64,000 bases of DNA, from the NCBI RefSeq assembly GCF_000411555.1, contig NZ_KE150486.1, forward strand, positions 806,001 through 870,000. The letters are read 5' to 3'. The notes beneath the pieces were generated by a model, which did no database searches, was not told the origin of the DNA, and saw only the letters and a list, made by a program, of their open reading frames with translations. This DNA is from Atopobium sp. oral taxon 199 str. F0494. GTDB taxonomy: Bacteria; Actinomycetota; Coriobacteriia; Coriobacteriales; Atopobiaceae. Shown one piece after another: positions 1 to 9,079 of this stretch (position 1 is the stretch's first letter; every line of letters starts with the position of its first letter). The position numbers and the translations under genes were made by a program.

Positions 1-141
1 ATCACTATTGACAGCGATACCTTTATCCTCGAAGCAGGCAATTCCATTGTCATGCCGCTTGGCCACCCGCATGCCTTAAAGGCTCTTGAAGACTTCAAAA
101 TGCTGCTCGTTATTGTGTATCCGGAAGATCCTAAAAAATAA
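1..141 (+). CDS. Cupin-domain protein, C-terminal fragment
   Basis: Open reading frame from the window edge to TAA at 139-141, 46 residues visible. The sequence contains VMPLGHPHALKALEDFKMLL, the second conserved cupin strand pair with a proline/histidine metal-ligand-like segment, followed by a short charged tail PEDPKK. This supports a small single-domain cupin, but the N-terminal half lies outside the window, so the substrate cannot be judged. It is co-oriented with eno, 124 bp upstream of it. Confidence 0.6.
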   Translation: MTIDSDTFILEAGNSIVMPLGHPHALKALEDFKMLLVIVYPEDPKK

Positions 142-188
142 TAAGGATATATAACAGTTATTTTGTTACGAAATTACTTTCAACATCG

Positions 189-216
189 TTATCTCGTAAG
201 GCATAACGGGTATAAT
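189..216 (+). promoter_or_regulatory. Candidate eno promoter
   Basis: A perfect -10 hexamer TATAAT lies at 211-216, 50 bp upstream of the enolase start. No good -35 is visible; TTATCT at 189-194 is the nearest possibility at a 16 bp spacing. Assigned from the -10 and its position only. Confidence 0.35.
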
Positions 217-262
217 TATATTGTCTGTGAAGGCAGAAAAGCTGTTACCAATAGAAAGGTGA

Positions 263-1555
<1,293 letters not shown>

Positions 1556-1597
1556 GCTATTGCGTAACCCTAAAGCAAGTTGCGTAGTATGTACAAC

Positions 1598-1628
1598 AAA
1601 GCCGCACCTCAACGGGTGCGGCTTTTTA
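1598..1628 (+). terminator. Rho-independent terminator after eno
   Basis: AGCCGCACC at 1600-1608 pairs with GGTGCGGCT at 1615-1623, with a short loop, followed by a T-rich run. It lies 45 bp after the eno stop codon. Confidence 0.9.
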
Positions 1629-1686
1629 TTACAACCGATTACTGCAGCTGAACTTTTATTTATCAACCTCATTTGTAGGAGGATGC

Positions 1687-2157
1687 GTGGAGCTCACAAT
1701 AAAAGAGATCTCCGACAAAAAAGAAAAAGAGGCCATCTCAAGGGAAATCCTCAATGATCTTCCGGAGTGGTTTGGGATGCCGGAAAGCACGGAAGAATAT
1801 GTTGTAGATTCCCAGGACAAGCCTCTTCTCGCCTGTTTCATTCATGACGAAGTGGCGGGTTTTATCGTGTTGAACGCCACAAGCAAAGACTGTGCGGATA
1901 TTTTTGTAATGGGCATTAAGAAAAAATATCATCGTATGGGGATAGGAACAAAACTGAATGCAGTCTATGAGGCGATGGCAAGAAAGCTCGGGTATACCTA
2001 TTCACAAGTAAAGACTGTCAAGATGGGACAGTATAAAGAATATGACACAACCAATCGCTTCTATATCGCCATGGGCTATAAAGAGCTGGAGTGTTTCCCT
2101 ACCTTATGGGATGAGTGGAATCCTTGCCAAATCTATATTAAGTATATTGGGAAGTAG
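1687..2157 (+). CDS. GNAT-family N-acetyltransferase
   Basis: 156 residues. The acetyl-CoA binding loop of the GNAT fold is visible as YHRMGIGTKLNAVYEAMARKLGY, with the preceding strand ADIFVMGIKKKY and the C-terminal substrate-side strand FYIAMGYKELECFP. The GTG start at 1687 is preferred because AGGAGG lies at 1677-1682; an ATG at 1683 is out of frame. Acceptor substrate unknown. The gene is more A/T- and Lys-rich than the flanking glycolytic genes, compatible with later acquisition, though this is only an impression. It stands alone between eno and the first phosphofructokinase. Confidence 0.85.
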   Translation: MELTIKEISDKKEKEAISREILNDLPEWFGMPESTEEYVVDSQDKPLLACFIHDEVAGFIVLNATSKDCADIFVMGIKKKYHRMGIGTKLNAVYEAMARKLGYTYSQVKTVKMGQYKEYDTTNRFYIAMGYKELECFPTLWDEWNPCQIYIKYIGK

Positions 2158-2248
2158 TATTCTCTACATTGTTGAAGAAATGCGGTGAGATATTTCACTC
2201 GAAAACACCGCGCATGTATAAGAGACCAAGGAGCTATGACGAAAAACC

Positions 2249-3493
2249 ATGCGTAAAATCAAAACCATCTTGGTAGGACAATCCGGCGGCCCAACTGCTG
2301 CCATCAACGCATCGCTTGCGGGTGTCATACGCACTGCATATAGTCATAATCTTCGTATTCTTGGCATGCGCAACGGCATCCAAGGTTTTCTTGAAGGCCG
2401 TGTGGCTGATCTTACCCAAGCCCTTAACCTTGCTTCCTCCCCCAATACAGCCGAGCAAAACTTCAGGCTGTTGAGAAAAACACCTTCAAGTTGGCTTGGA
2501 AGCTGTCGTTTTAAGTTGCCTAAACCTGATGAAAACCCTTCCTTCTACCAGCGCATTACCATGCGCATGAATGAGCTTGGAATAGACGCCATTCTCTACA
2601 TCGGTGGCAATGACTCCATGGACACCACCGATAAGCTTTCTCGCTACTTTGCAAATACAGGCATTGACGTGCCGGTTGTTGGCATTCCCAAAACCATCGA
2701 TAACGACCTTGAAGGTACCGACCACACACCTGGTTTCGGAAGTGCTGCACGCTTTGTAGCAACCGTGACCGCAGAGCTTACCTGCGACGGTGGTGTTTAC
2801 GACATAAAAAACGTTACCTTCATTGAAGCCATGGGCCGAGAAGCCGGCTGGCTCACCGCTGCCGGAGCACTTGCAGGCGATATCTGCGGAACCGCCCCGG
2901 ACTTTGTACTTTTACCGGAAGTCCCCCTTGATGAAGAAGTTCTTCTCGCCCGCATCAAAGCACGCCTTGCCGAGAAGAACAACGTAGTGATTGTGGTCAG
3001 CGAAGGTGTACATCGTGCAGACGGAAGTTTCCTGTTTGACGCGGGCTCTATTGCAACCGACACTTTCGGACACCTTGCAGCACAGTCCGGAACGGCAGCA
3101 TATCTGGCACAGCTTGCTAAGGCGCGACTGGGCGTAAAATCCCGTGGCATTGAGCTCAACACGCTGCAGCGCTGTGCGTCGCATGCGGCGAGCAAAGTTG
3201 ATCTGGACGAGGCTGAAGCGTTGGGAACCGCCGGGGTTGTCGCTTCTCTCCAGGAAGAAACAGGTGTTATGGTGGGCATTCATCGCCTCTCCAGCAAGCC
3301 TTACGCCACAGAGATTCGCACTGTTCCGGTTGCTAACGTAGCAAATAAAGTAAAACTTATACCTGCAATAATGATTTCAGATGACGGCTTTAACGTAACC
3401 GATGAAGCGCTCCGCTACCTGCGCCCCTTGGTAGCCGCAGCAGAGGAGCCAATTCTTGGGGACGGACTTCCTCGGTTTCTTGACGCGCTGTAA
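2249..3493 (+). CDS. pfp: Pyrophosphate-dependent 6-phosphofructokinase, copy 1
   Basis: Reversibly phosphorylates fructose 6-phosphate with PPi. 414 residues. Motifs: N-terminal VGQSGGPTAAINASLAG phosphoryl-donor loop, GGNDSMDTTDKL where Asp replaces the Gly of ATP-dependent enzymes, GIPKTIDNDLEGTDHTPGFG with the Lys and Asp typical of PPi enzymes, and MGREAGWLTAA. The ribosome-binding site is oddly placed: AAGGAG at 2228-2233 is 15 nt before this ATG and 2 nt before another ATG at 2236 that opens a six-codon frame ending across this start. A paralog follows at 3968. No ATP-type phosphofructokinase 1 is seen in the window. Confidence 0.93.
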   Translation: MRKIKTILVGQSGGPTAAINASLAGVIRTAYSHNLRILGMRNGIQGFLEGRVADLTQALNLASSPNTAEQNFRLLRKTPSSWLGSCRFKLPKPDENPSFYQRITMRMNELGIDAILYIGGNDSMDTTDKLSRYFANTGIDVPVVGIPKTIDNDLEGTDHTPGFGSAARFVATVTAELTCDGGVYDIKNVTFIEAMGREAGWLTAAGALAGDICGTAPDFVLLPEVPLDEEVLLARIKARLAEKNNVVIVVSEGVHRADGSFLFDAGSIATDTFGHLAAQSGTAAYLAQLAKARLGVKSRGIELNTLQRCASHAASKVDLDEAEALGTAGVVASLQEETGVMVGIHRLSSKPYATEIRTVPVANVANKVKLIPAIMISDDGFNVTDEALRYLRPLVAAAEEPILGDGLPRFLDAL

Positions 3494-3540
3494 TGGCAGT
3501 CTCACAAAGTGGCGCTTTCATTTCCAAAAGCACGTGGAAC

Positions 3541-3660
3541 TCCAAAAAAGTGCGTGAGTTGTGATATAAAAGCTCCTAATTTAGGCATCAGTTGTGATAA
3601 ATCCCCCAAAAACTTCATGAGTTGTGACATTTTTTATCACAACTGATGCACTTTTTTGGA
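3541..3660. repeat. Inverted-repeat intergenic element, diverged copy 1
   Basis: TCCAAAAAAGTGC at 3541 is mirrored by GCACTTTTTTGGA ending at 3660. Inside are three direct copies of AGTTGTGA spaced about 30-33 bp apart and one inverted copy TCACAACT. It is the same family as 5366-5488 and 28114-28236 but with several substitutions, for example ctaatttagg in place of ctaaaaaagg. A second, weaker inverted pair lies outside it (TTCCAAAAGCACG at about 3522 and CGCACTCTTTGGAA at about 3665), giving a nested structure. No transposase is nearby. Confidence 0.85.
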
Positions 3661-3967
3661 AACGCGCACTCTTTGGAAACGTGTAGTCAAGCATCCAAAG
3701 GTACATTGTAGTAGCGACCTCATAGGATGACGACCTTGTATAGCAGTACTCTCGTATAGTAACGCCCTTGGTTAGACCAACAGTATCTACCGCTCGGCTG
3801 GAATTACCTATTGTGAACGGTATGGCTACGTACTCATTTAGAATAAGGATTCATGTGCCACGTGTCTTCCGTATAGTTATTTCTCGTGTGTCATTTCGAC
3901 CATTGTTTTTCGTTCGGCGCTCCACATTTCTGTTTTCAACTGTCAGTTTCCAAACACAGGGAGTTCC
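3661..3967. other. Intergenic region upstream of second pfp
   Basis: 307 bp without a credible gene. A short plus-strand open frame crossing it (3768-3995) has no ribosome-binding site and no recognisable protein features. It presumably carries the promoter of the second phosphofructokinase; several TATAGT/TAGAAT-like boxes occur (for example near 3757 and 3839) but none has a convincing partner. The gene's ribosome-binding site GGGAG lies just before ATG 3968. Confidence 0.5.
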
Positions 3968-5239
3968 ATGTGCACAATTAAGAAAGTGCTTGTAGGCCAA
4001 TCAGGCGGACCAACGGCAGTGATTAATGCTTCACTCGCAGGTGTTATCAGACAGGCACATGAGCACGGCCTTGAGATCATCGGAATGCGAAACGGTATCG
4101 AAGGCTTTCTGGAAGGCCGCACTGCCAACTTGACCGACCTGTTTCACCCCGCACGCAACCACCACACCTATGGCAAACAAGCCGTTGAACTTCTCGCCCG
4201 AACTCCTTCAAGCTTTCTCGGAAGCTGTCGCTACAAACTCCCCGATTATGAGAAAGACCTGCCTTTCTATCAACACCTAGCACACAGCCTTGCCTCACTG
4301 GACATTGACGGCATTTTGTACATCGGCGGCAATGACTCAATGGATACCGTCGAGAAGATTTCAGCGTATTTTGCAGCGAATCACACCGACATTCCTGTTA
4401 TCGGCATTCCTAAAACCATCGACAATGACCTTGAAGGCACTGACCACACGCCCGGATTCGGAAGCGCCGCAAGATACATTGCCACCGTTGTGCAGGAACT
4501 AGCTCGAGACGCTGAAGTTTACGGTAAACCAAGTATCACCATCATCGAAACAATGGGTCGTGACGCAGGCTGGCTGGGCGCCGCTTCCGCCCTTGCTCGC
4601 GAGAAGAACGAACAGGCTCCGGACATCATCCTGCTCCCCGAGGTGGCATTTGACGAAGAAAGGCTTATCAGCAAAATCGGAGCGCTTTTTGAATGCAAAA
4701 AGAGCATCATCATAGTGGCAAGCGAAGGCGTGCGGAGGCCTAACGGCTCGACACTTTTAGCCAAAAGCAAAGTCAGAATGGACGCCTTCGGACATCTTGC
4801 AGACCAGTCAGGCAATGCGCTGTACCTTGCAGAACTTTGCCAGAAACATTTTGACTGTAAGATCCGCGGCATCAATTTGAACTCTTTACAGCGTTGCGCC
4901 ATTCATGCAGCAAGCGAAACCGATTTGCGCGAGGCATGGCAGCTGGGAGCCGCAGGAGTGGACGCACTTCTCGCCGGCAAAACCGCCTGTATGGTGGGGT
5001 TACAAAGGGTCAGCGATACCCCCTACCAAACGGAGATTCATTGTGTCGCTGTTGCTGAAATTGCCAACAAAGTCAAGCATGTACCTGCAGATATGATTTC
5101 AAACGATGGTTGTTGGGTAACTGAAAAAGCGCTTACATATCTGCGGCCCCTGATTTCTAACGGGAACCATGAAGCAGAGTCTCAAGAAGATGGGCTGCCT
5201 GTCTTCATTCCAAAGCTGAGCCAAAACAATGGGTTTTGA
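3968..5239 (+). CDS. pfp: Pyrophosphate-dependent 6-phosphofructokinase, copy 2
   Basis: 423 residues, clearly paralogous to the protein at 2249 over its whole length. Shared motifs: VGQSGGPTAVINASLAGVI, GMRNGIEGFLEGR, GGNDSMDTVEKI, IPKTIDNDLEGTDHTPGFG, MGRDAGWLGAAS. The Asp/Lys signature again indicates PPi as phosphoryl donor. The C-terminal tail EAESQEDGLPVFIPKLSQNNGF is slightly longer than in copy 1. Its own upstream region and the repeat element between the two genes suggest separate transcription. Whether both are glycolytic enzymes or one is specialised cannot be told from sequence. Confidence 0.93.
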   Translation: MCTIKKVLVGQSGGPTAVINASLAGVIRQAHEHGLEIIGMRNGIEGFLEGRTANLTDLFHPARNHHTYGKQAVELLARTPSSFLGSCRYKLPDYEKDLPFYQHLAHSLASLDIDGILYIGGNDSMDTVEKISAYFAANHTDIPVIGIPKTIDNDLEGTDHTPGFGSAARYIATVVQELARDAEVYGKPSITIIETMGRDAGWLGAASALAREKNEQAPDIILLPEVAFDEERLISKIGALFECKKSIIIVASEGVRRPNGSTLLAKSKVRMDAFGHLADQSGNALYLAELCQKHFDCKIRGINLNSLQRCAIHAASETDLREAWQLGAAGVDALLAGKTACMVGLQRVSDTPYQTEIHCVAVAEIANKVKHVPADMISNDGCWVTEKALTYLRPLISNGNHEAESQEDGLPVFIPKLSQNNGF

Positions 5240-5281
5240 GGGTGAAACCCTTTAAATTCGATTCCGATTTGGCTCCCGCTC

Positions 5282-5325
5282 GGTTCCGATTCGGTTCCGA
5301 CTTAGTTCCGATTTAGTTCCGAGCG
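5282..5325. repeat. 11-bp tandem repeat, 4 units
   Basis: Four consecutive units of the form GGTTCCGATTC (5282, 5293, 5304, 5315) with small substitutions, preceded by a related ATTCCGATTT at about 5261. It lies about 40 bp after the stop codon of the second phosphofructokinase and next to the 123-bp inverted-repeat element. Confidence 0.85.
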
Positions 5326-5365
5326 AGAAGGTCTTGGCTGTTTTCGCTTCCAAAAGCGCATGCGA

Positions 5366-5488
5366 TTCCAAAAAAGTGCGTGAGTTGTGATATGAAAACT
5401 CCTAAAAAAGGCATCAGTTGTGATAAATCCCCTAAAAATGCCATGAGTTGTGAAGTATTTTTATCACAACTGTGGCACTTTTTTGGAA
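5366..5488. repeat. Inverted-repeat intergenic element, copy 2
   Basis: 123 bp bounded by TTCCAAAAAAGTGC (5366-5379) and its exact reverse complement ending at 5488. Internally AGTTGTGA occurs three times directly (about 5383, 5415, 5445) and once inverted (TCACAACT), so the whole can fold as a long hairpin. It differs from the copy at 28114-28236 at only two positions. It lies between convergent pfp and murB. Function unknown; a small non-autonomous mobile element or a structured intergenic repeat are the obvious options. Confidence 0.9.
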
Positions 5489-5519
5489 ATCCATTTCTGG
5501 AAATCCAGACAGACGCACG

Positions 5520-6446
5520 TTACTCGCCAAGGAATCGCACCTCAGGATGAAGCTCAACGCCAAACTGACGTTTGACCTCTGCTTGCACATGTTCAATAAC
5601 GGCATGAACATCGGCGGCAGTCGCATGATCGTAATTGACCACAAAGCCCGCGTGCTTATCGGACACGCCGGCTCCACCAAAACGATAGCCTTTAAGCCCC
5701 GCATCGGTTACAAGCTTGCCTACGAAATAACCTTCCGGCCGCTTGAATGTCGAGCCGGCAGAAGGCAGCTCAAGTGGCTGTTTTTCCTCGCGGCGATGCG
5801 TATACTCATCCATTTTTTCGCGGATTTTCTCACCATCAGCACGGCGGAGCGAAAATGTAGCCGAAAGTACAACCATACCCTCATCGGCAATGCGACTGTG
5901 ACGGTAGCCTAGATCCAAATCGCCAGCGTCAATAGTTGCCTGTGTACCGTCGGCAAGCAGCACACGAACGTTTTTAAGCACGTCGGCGATGCAACCGTCA
6001 TAGGCGCCAGCGTTCATGTAGCACGCGCCGCCGATAGAACCCGGAATGCCACAGGCAAACTCAAGGCCGGTGAGGTCCAGCTCGCACGCCATCTCAGAAG
6101 CTTCTTTAAGACCGACACCTGCCTGACAGGTAATCTCATTGTCCTCAACCGTAACGCCCGACATGCCGTCCGCGATGGCGACAATGGCCCCGCGATACCC
6201 GGCGTCAGACACCAGAAGATCCGATCCGTATCCCAAGATGAAATACGGGATGCCGGCGCTTTTGCATTCCTCCAGCACCTCATGAACCTCGTCAGCGTCA
6301 TCGGGAATGACGTATATATCCGCAGGTCCACCAACTTTAAAGGTAGTATGTTCGCTCATTGGCTCGTCCGTACGGACATTTTCCTCTCCAACAATCGAAC
6401 GAAGTCTCCAGGCCAGGCTTTCTAAGTCATAGCCGCTTTCAGACAT
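5520..6446 (-). CDS. murB: UDP-N-acetylenolpyruvoylglucosamine reductase
   Basis: FAD/NADPH enzyme that reduces UDP-GlcNAc-enolpyruvate to UDP-MurNAc in peptidoglycan synthesis. About 308 residues. Visible: N-terminal HTTFKVGGPADIYV, FAD-binding GYGSDLLVSDAGYRGAIV, GIPGSIGGACYMNAGAYDG, the catalytic serine region SAGSTFKRPEGY, and AGVSDKHAGFVVNYDHATA before the C-terminal helix. The ATG at 6446 is preferred over a GTG at 6455 because AAGGAG sits directly next to the GTG but about 9 nt from the ATG. Confidence 0.96.
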   Translation of the reverse strand: MSESGYDLESLAWRLRSIVGEENVRTDEPMSEHTTFKVGGPADIYVIPDDADEVHEVLEECKSAGIPYFILGYGSDLLVSDAGYRGAIVAIADGMSGVTVEDNEITCQAGVGLKEASEMACELDLTGLEFACGIPGSIGGACYMNAGAYDGCIADVLKNVRVLLADGTQATIDAGDLDLGYRHSRIADEGMVVLSATFSLRRADGEKIREKMDEYTHRREEKQPLELPSAGSTFKRPEGYFVGKLVTDAGLKGYRFGGAGVSDKHAGFVVNYDHATAADVHAVIEHVQAEVKRQFGVELHPEVRFLGE

Positions 6447-6534
6447 ACAATACACTCCTTACCAAAGGCCAACATATCCATTCTACTTCAATGCTCGCGC
6501 TAAGGCATCGCGGGCGAGAAGAGCTTATATCCTG

Positions 6535-6570
6535 AAACAGGACTGCATCATAAGATGCAGTCCTGTTTTA
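6535..6570 (-). terminator. Terminator after the surface protein gene
   Basis: AAACAGGACTGCAT at 6535-6548 is the reverse complement of ATGCAGTCCTGTTT at 6555-6568, with a 6-nt loop. The arms end in A/T runs on both sides, so it can act in both directions; on the minus strand it lies about 35 bp after the adhesin stop codon. Confidence 0.85.
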
Positions 6571-6603
6571 GTTTACCTCTCTGAGAGTATCAGTGAATCT
6601 TGC

Positions 6604-8793
6604 TTACTTGTTCCTCTTTCTAAGGTAGATACCTGTACCAAGAAGAGCAATAGCTCCTGCGCTTAAAGGCACTACTGTACCCAAGACACCAGCGTCTCCT
6701 GTATAAGGGACCTTCTTAGAAGGCTTTTTAGGCTTAGGTGTCTCCGTATTGGTGATGGTAAAGCCTGTGGCAGCATCACCTGTCACTTCTGCAGTGTAGT
6801 TGGGAACATCGTCTTCTTTGACGGTGTAGACAATCTCATGTCCGTCTGCAGCGTACTTGTCAAGACCAGAGAAGCTACCTTGCCAGTTGCCTGCTTCATC
6901 AAGCGTTACGGTCTTTCCGGTATCGGTATCGTCTGCGAGCAGATGCACTGTTACAGGTCCTGCCTTAGGTCCGACCCACTCTTTCTTGACAGGGACATTG
7001 ACTTTCTCAGTGTTGGTATTGGTGATGGTAAAGCCTGTGGCAGCATCACCTGTCACTTCTGCAGTGTAGTTGGGAACATCGTCTTCTTTGACGGTGTAGA
7101 CAATCTCTGTTCCATCAGCCTTGTACTTGCGAAGATTGTCGAACTGTCCCTTCCAACCGTTGGACTCATCAAGAGTGAGCGTTTTGCCGGTATCGGTACC
7201 GTCTGCGAGCAGATGCACTGTTACAGGTCCTGCCTTAGGTCCGACCCAGGTCTTCTTAACGCAAACCGAAATTTTAATGGGCTTGTTGGTAATGGTCTTA
7301 AGAGCACCTCCTGCAGGAGTTACCTCAAGGGTGTACTCATCGCTTCCAAGCTCATAGCCCAAGGGAGCCTTCTTCTCCTTGACCTTGTAGGTACCTTGCA
7401 CAAGAACACCTGAAGTTACTGTTCCGTCTGCTCCTGTCGTCAGCTCAAAGGTAGAACCGTCAGGAGCGGTTACCGTAAATACGGCATTTTTCAAGGGTGT
7501 GACGCCATCTTCGTCAACTTTGGTAAGTTTAATCTTGCTGGCAAGGTCACCACCAGCTGTTCCTCCATTGTCCTGAGTAGCATATGAAGCCGTTATTTCT
7601 TTTGATTCTTCACGAGATGTAAGCTTTATTTTATTGCGAATCGTTGTACCCGGCTTATATGTTGTGGTATAGGCAAGCTCATACTGTGAACCGGCAACAT
7701 CTCCCAAATTGAGTGTAAAGGATTTTTTGTCAGGACTTAAGGTAAGCTTTCCGCTTATGTCTATATTTTCAAGAACCTGCGTAGCTTGACCTTCATCGTT
7801 CAAGACAACCTTATTAAGCCTAAAGGAGCCCGGTATATAGGTTTCATCACCGCTTAGTGAGTCTGTAACGACTGCATTATGGAGGTTTGCCTTTTTGTAA
7901 TTGAACCGTGCGTACCATATTACCTGGTCAGCACCATTAATGCGTTCTCCCCATTTTCCAAGGAGTTCATCGCTTGGAATACCCTTTTTAGTCGGCGTAA
8001 GATCCGTCGATATGGCCTTCCCATTAACAGTCACAGTAAAAGTATTTGGCTTATTGTCTTGTATTTTTTGCTTATTGAACAGGGCGGACATGTACAGTGT
8101 GCCGTGCACATTATATTTATTCTCAATCTTATCATTAAACGTAACTCTTACACTGCCCCCTGCATTATCAGGTCCGGGTGTAACTTTTGCGCGTGCAATC
8201 ACATTTCCGTCAGAATCCGTTAGATCAAATTCAGGAGCGGAGTAATTAGGGGGAAACTTCAGGTTGTCAGGAAGGGTAATATCGAAGTAATCACCTTTAT
8301 GCAACACCGTAGAGCTATCTTTAACCTTCCAGTCCATTGCCAAATAAAACGACCAGTTTTTGTCCAGCTCTGTAACAGGATTTCCCTTTGGCGCCTCAAT
8401 CTGAAAACGCGTGATATCAACATCAACGACTTGAGGAGCTGTAGGAGCACGCAGAAGTGATACAGGGGCAATAGGATTATCTAAGGAGGTATCACTAGCG
8501 CTTACTTCAGATAAAGGACCTGCCCTTGTACCATTGGTCTTTTGTTCTTCATTCTCATCAGATACTTGCTGCTCTGAAGGAATGGTCTGCTCGTCTTCAG
8601 TAGCAGCTTCGGCTTGCTCTTCTTGAGCCTCTTGATCTTTTGCCTTAGAGCTACTTTGAGTTTGCTCGGTGGTTAGCTGAGGGGTATCACGCGTAGACGT
8701 AATTTCATCAGCAAAAGCGGCAAAAGCACCTCCCGGAACCATAAGGCTCACAGCAAGCAGTACTCCCAAGAAGTTACAAAACTTCTTTTTCAT
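6604..8793 (-). CDS. LPXTG-type surface protein with SpaA/CnaB domains
   Basis: About 729 residues. Order: signal peptide (MKKKFCNFLGVLLAVSLMV...), a Ser/Thr/Glu/Gln-rich spacer, a collagen-binding/SdrD-like adhesion region (about 120-400), a SpaA prealbumin-like domain beginning KIKLTKVDEDGVTPLKNAVF, two near-identical 90-residue CnaB-like repeats (KTWVGPKAGPVTVHLLADG... and KEWVGPKAGPVTVHLLADD...), then sorting motif VPYTGD, a hydrophobic segment and KRNK. VPYTG is a variant of LPXTG; it should be covalently anchored by a sortase, though none is in the window. The spacing of Lys, Glu and Asn in the CnaB domains fits intramolecular isopeptide bonds. Start chosen at the methionine before the signal peptide, 12 codons inside the longest frame. 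Likely an adhesin or pilus-like subunit. Confidence 0.9.
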   Translation of the reverse strand: MKKKFCNFLGVLLAVSLMVPGGAFAAFADEITSTRDTPQLTTEQTQSSSKAKDQEAQEEQAEAATEDEQTIPSEQQVSDENEEQKTNGTRAGPLSEVSASDTSLDNPIAPVSLLRAPTAPQVVDVDITRFQIEAPKGNPVTELDKNWSFYLAMDWKVKDSSTVLHKGDYFDITLPDNLKFPPNYSAPEFDLTDSDGNVIARAKVTPGPDNAGGSVRVTFNDKIENKYNVHGTLYMSALFNKQKIQDNKPNTFTVTVNGKAISTDLTPTKKGIPSDELLGKWGERINGADQVIWYARFNYKKANLHNAVVTDSLSGDETYIPGSFRLNKVVLNDEGQATQVLENIDISGKLTLSPDKKSFTLNLGDVAGSQYELAYTTTYKPGTTIRNKIKLTSREESKEITASYATQDNGGTAGGDLASKIKLTKVDEDGVTPLKNAVFTVTAPDGSTFELTTGADGTVTSGVLVQGTYKVKEKKAPLGYELGSDEYTLEVTPAGGALKTITNKPIKISVCVKKTWVGPKAGPVTVHLLADGTDTGKTLTLDESNGWKGQFDNLRKYKADGTEIVYTVKEDDVPNYTAEVTGDAATGFTITNTNTEKVNVPVKKEWVGPKAGPVTVHLLADDTDTGKTVTLDEAGNWQGSFSGLDKYAADGHEIVYTVKEDDVPNYTAEVTGDAATGFTITNTETPKPKKPSKKVPYTGDAGVLGTVVPLSAGAIALLGTGIYLRKRNK
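6746..7249 (-). repeat. 270-bp in-frame repeat in the surface protein gene
   Basis: Two tandem copies with a period of 270 bp (90 codons). The block 6746-6837 is identical over 92 bp to 7016-7107, and 6911-6979 is nearly identical to 7181-7249. Identity at the DNA level, including synonymous sites, indicates recent duplication or gene conversion. Recombination could change the number of stalk repeats. Confidence 0.9.
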
Positions 8794-8910
8794 GGTGCAT
8801 CTTATCCTTTCTTTTTGACTACATAACAAAAATTAACACACCTACAGATAACCTTTCTATATCACTGACCATAGCTTGCATTACCGTAAGTGGCAGAGGA
8901 CTAAATACAT

Positions 8911-8939
8911 ATTAAAAAGTCTACCCCCCCCGATCACAA
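8911..8939 (-). promoter_or_regulatory. Candidate promoter with G8 tract in its spacer
   Basis: Reading the minus strand: TTGTGA (8939-8934), a 17-bp spacer containing eight consecutive Gs (8931-8924), then TTTAAT (8916-8911). The hexamers match the sigma-70 consensus at 4/6 and 5/6. It lies about 120 bp upstream of the surface protein start, in the only sizeable gap before it. Confidence 0.5.
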
Positions 8940-9079
8940 AGCAACCAAAACCTATCTAAGTCCTTATGTCTACACTCTAAATTCACAACTTGTCAATATG
9001 AGATTAATTAGGTGTCTTTTCCAGGAACTTTTTACTTCAAAAAACCTCTCTTTGCTGGTAAAACTATAGTTATATACTC

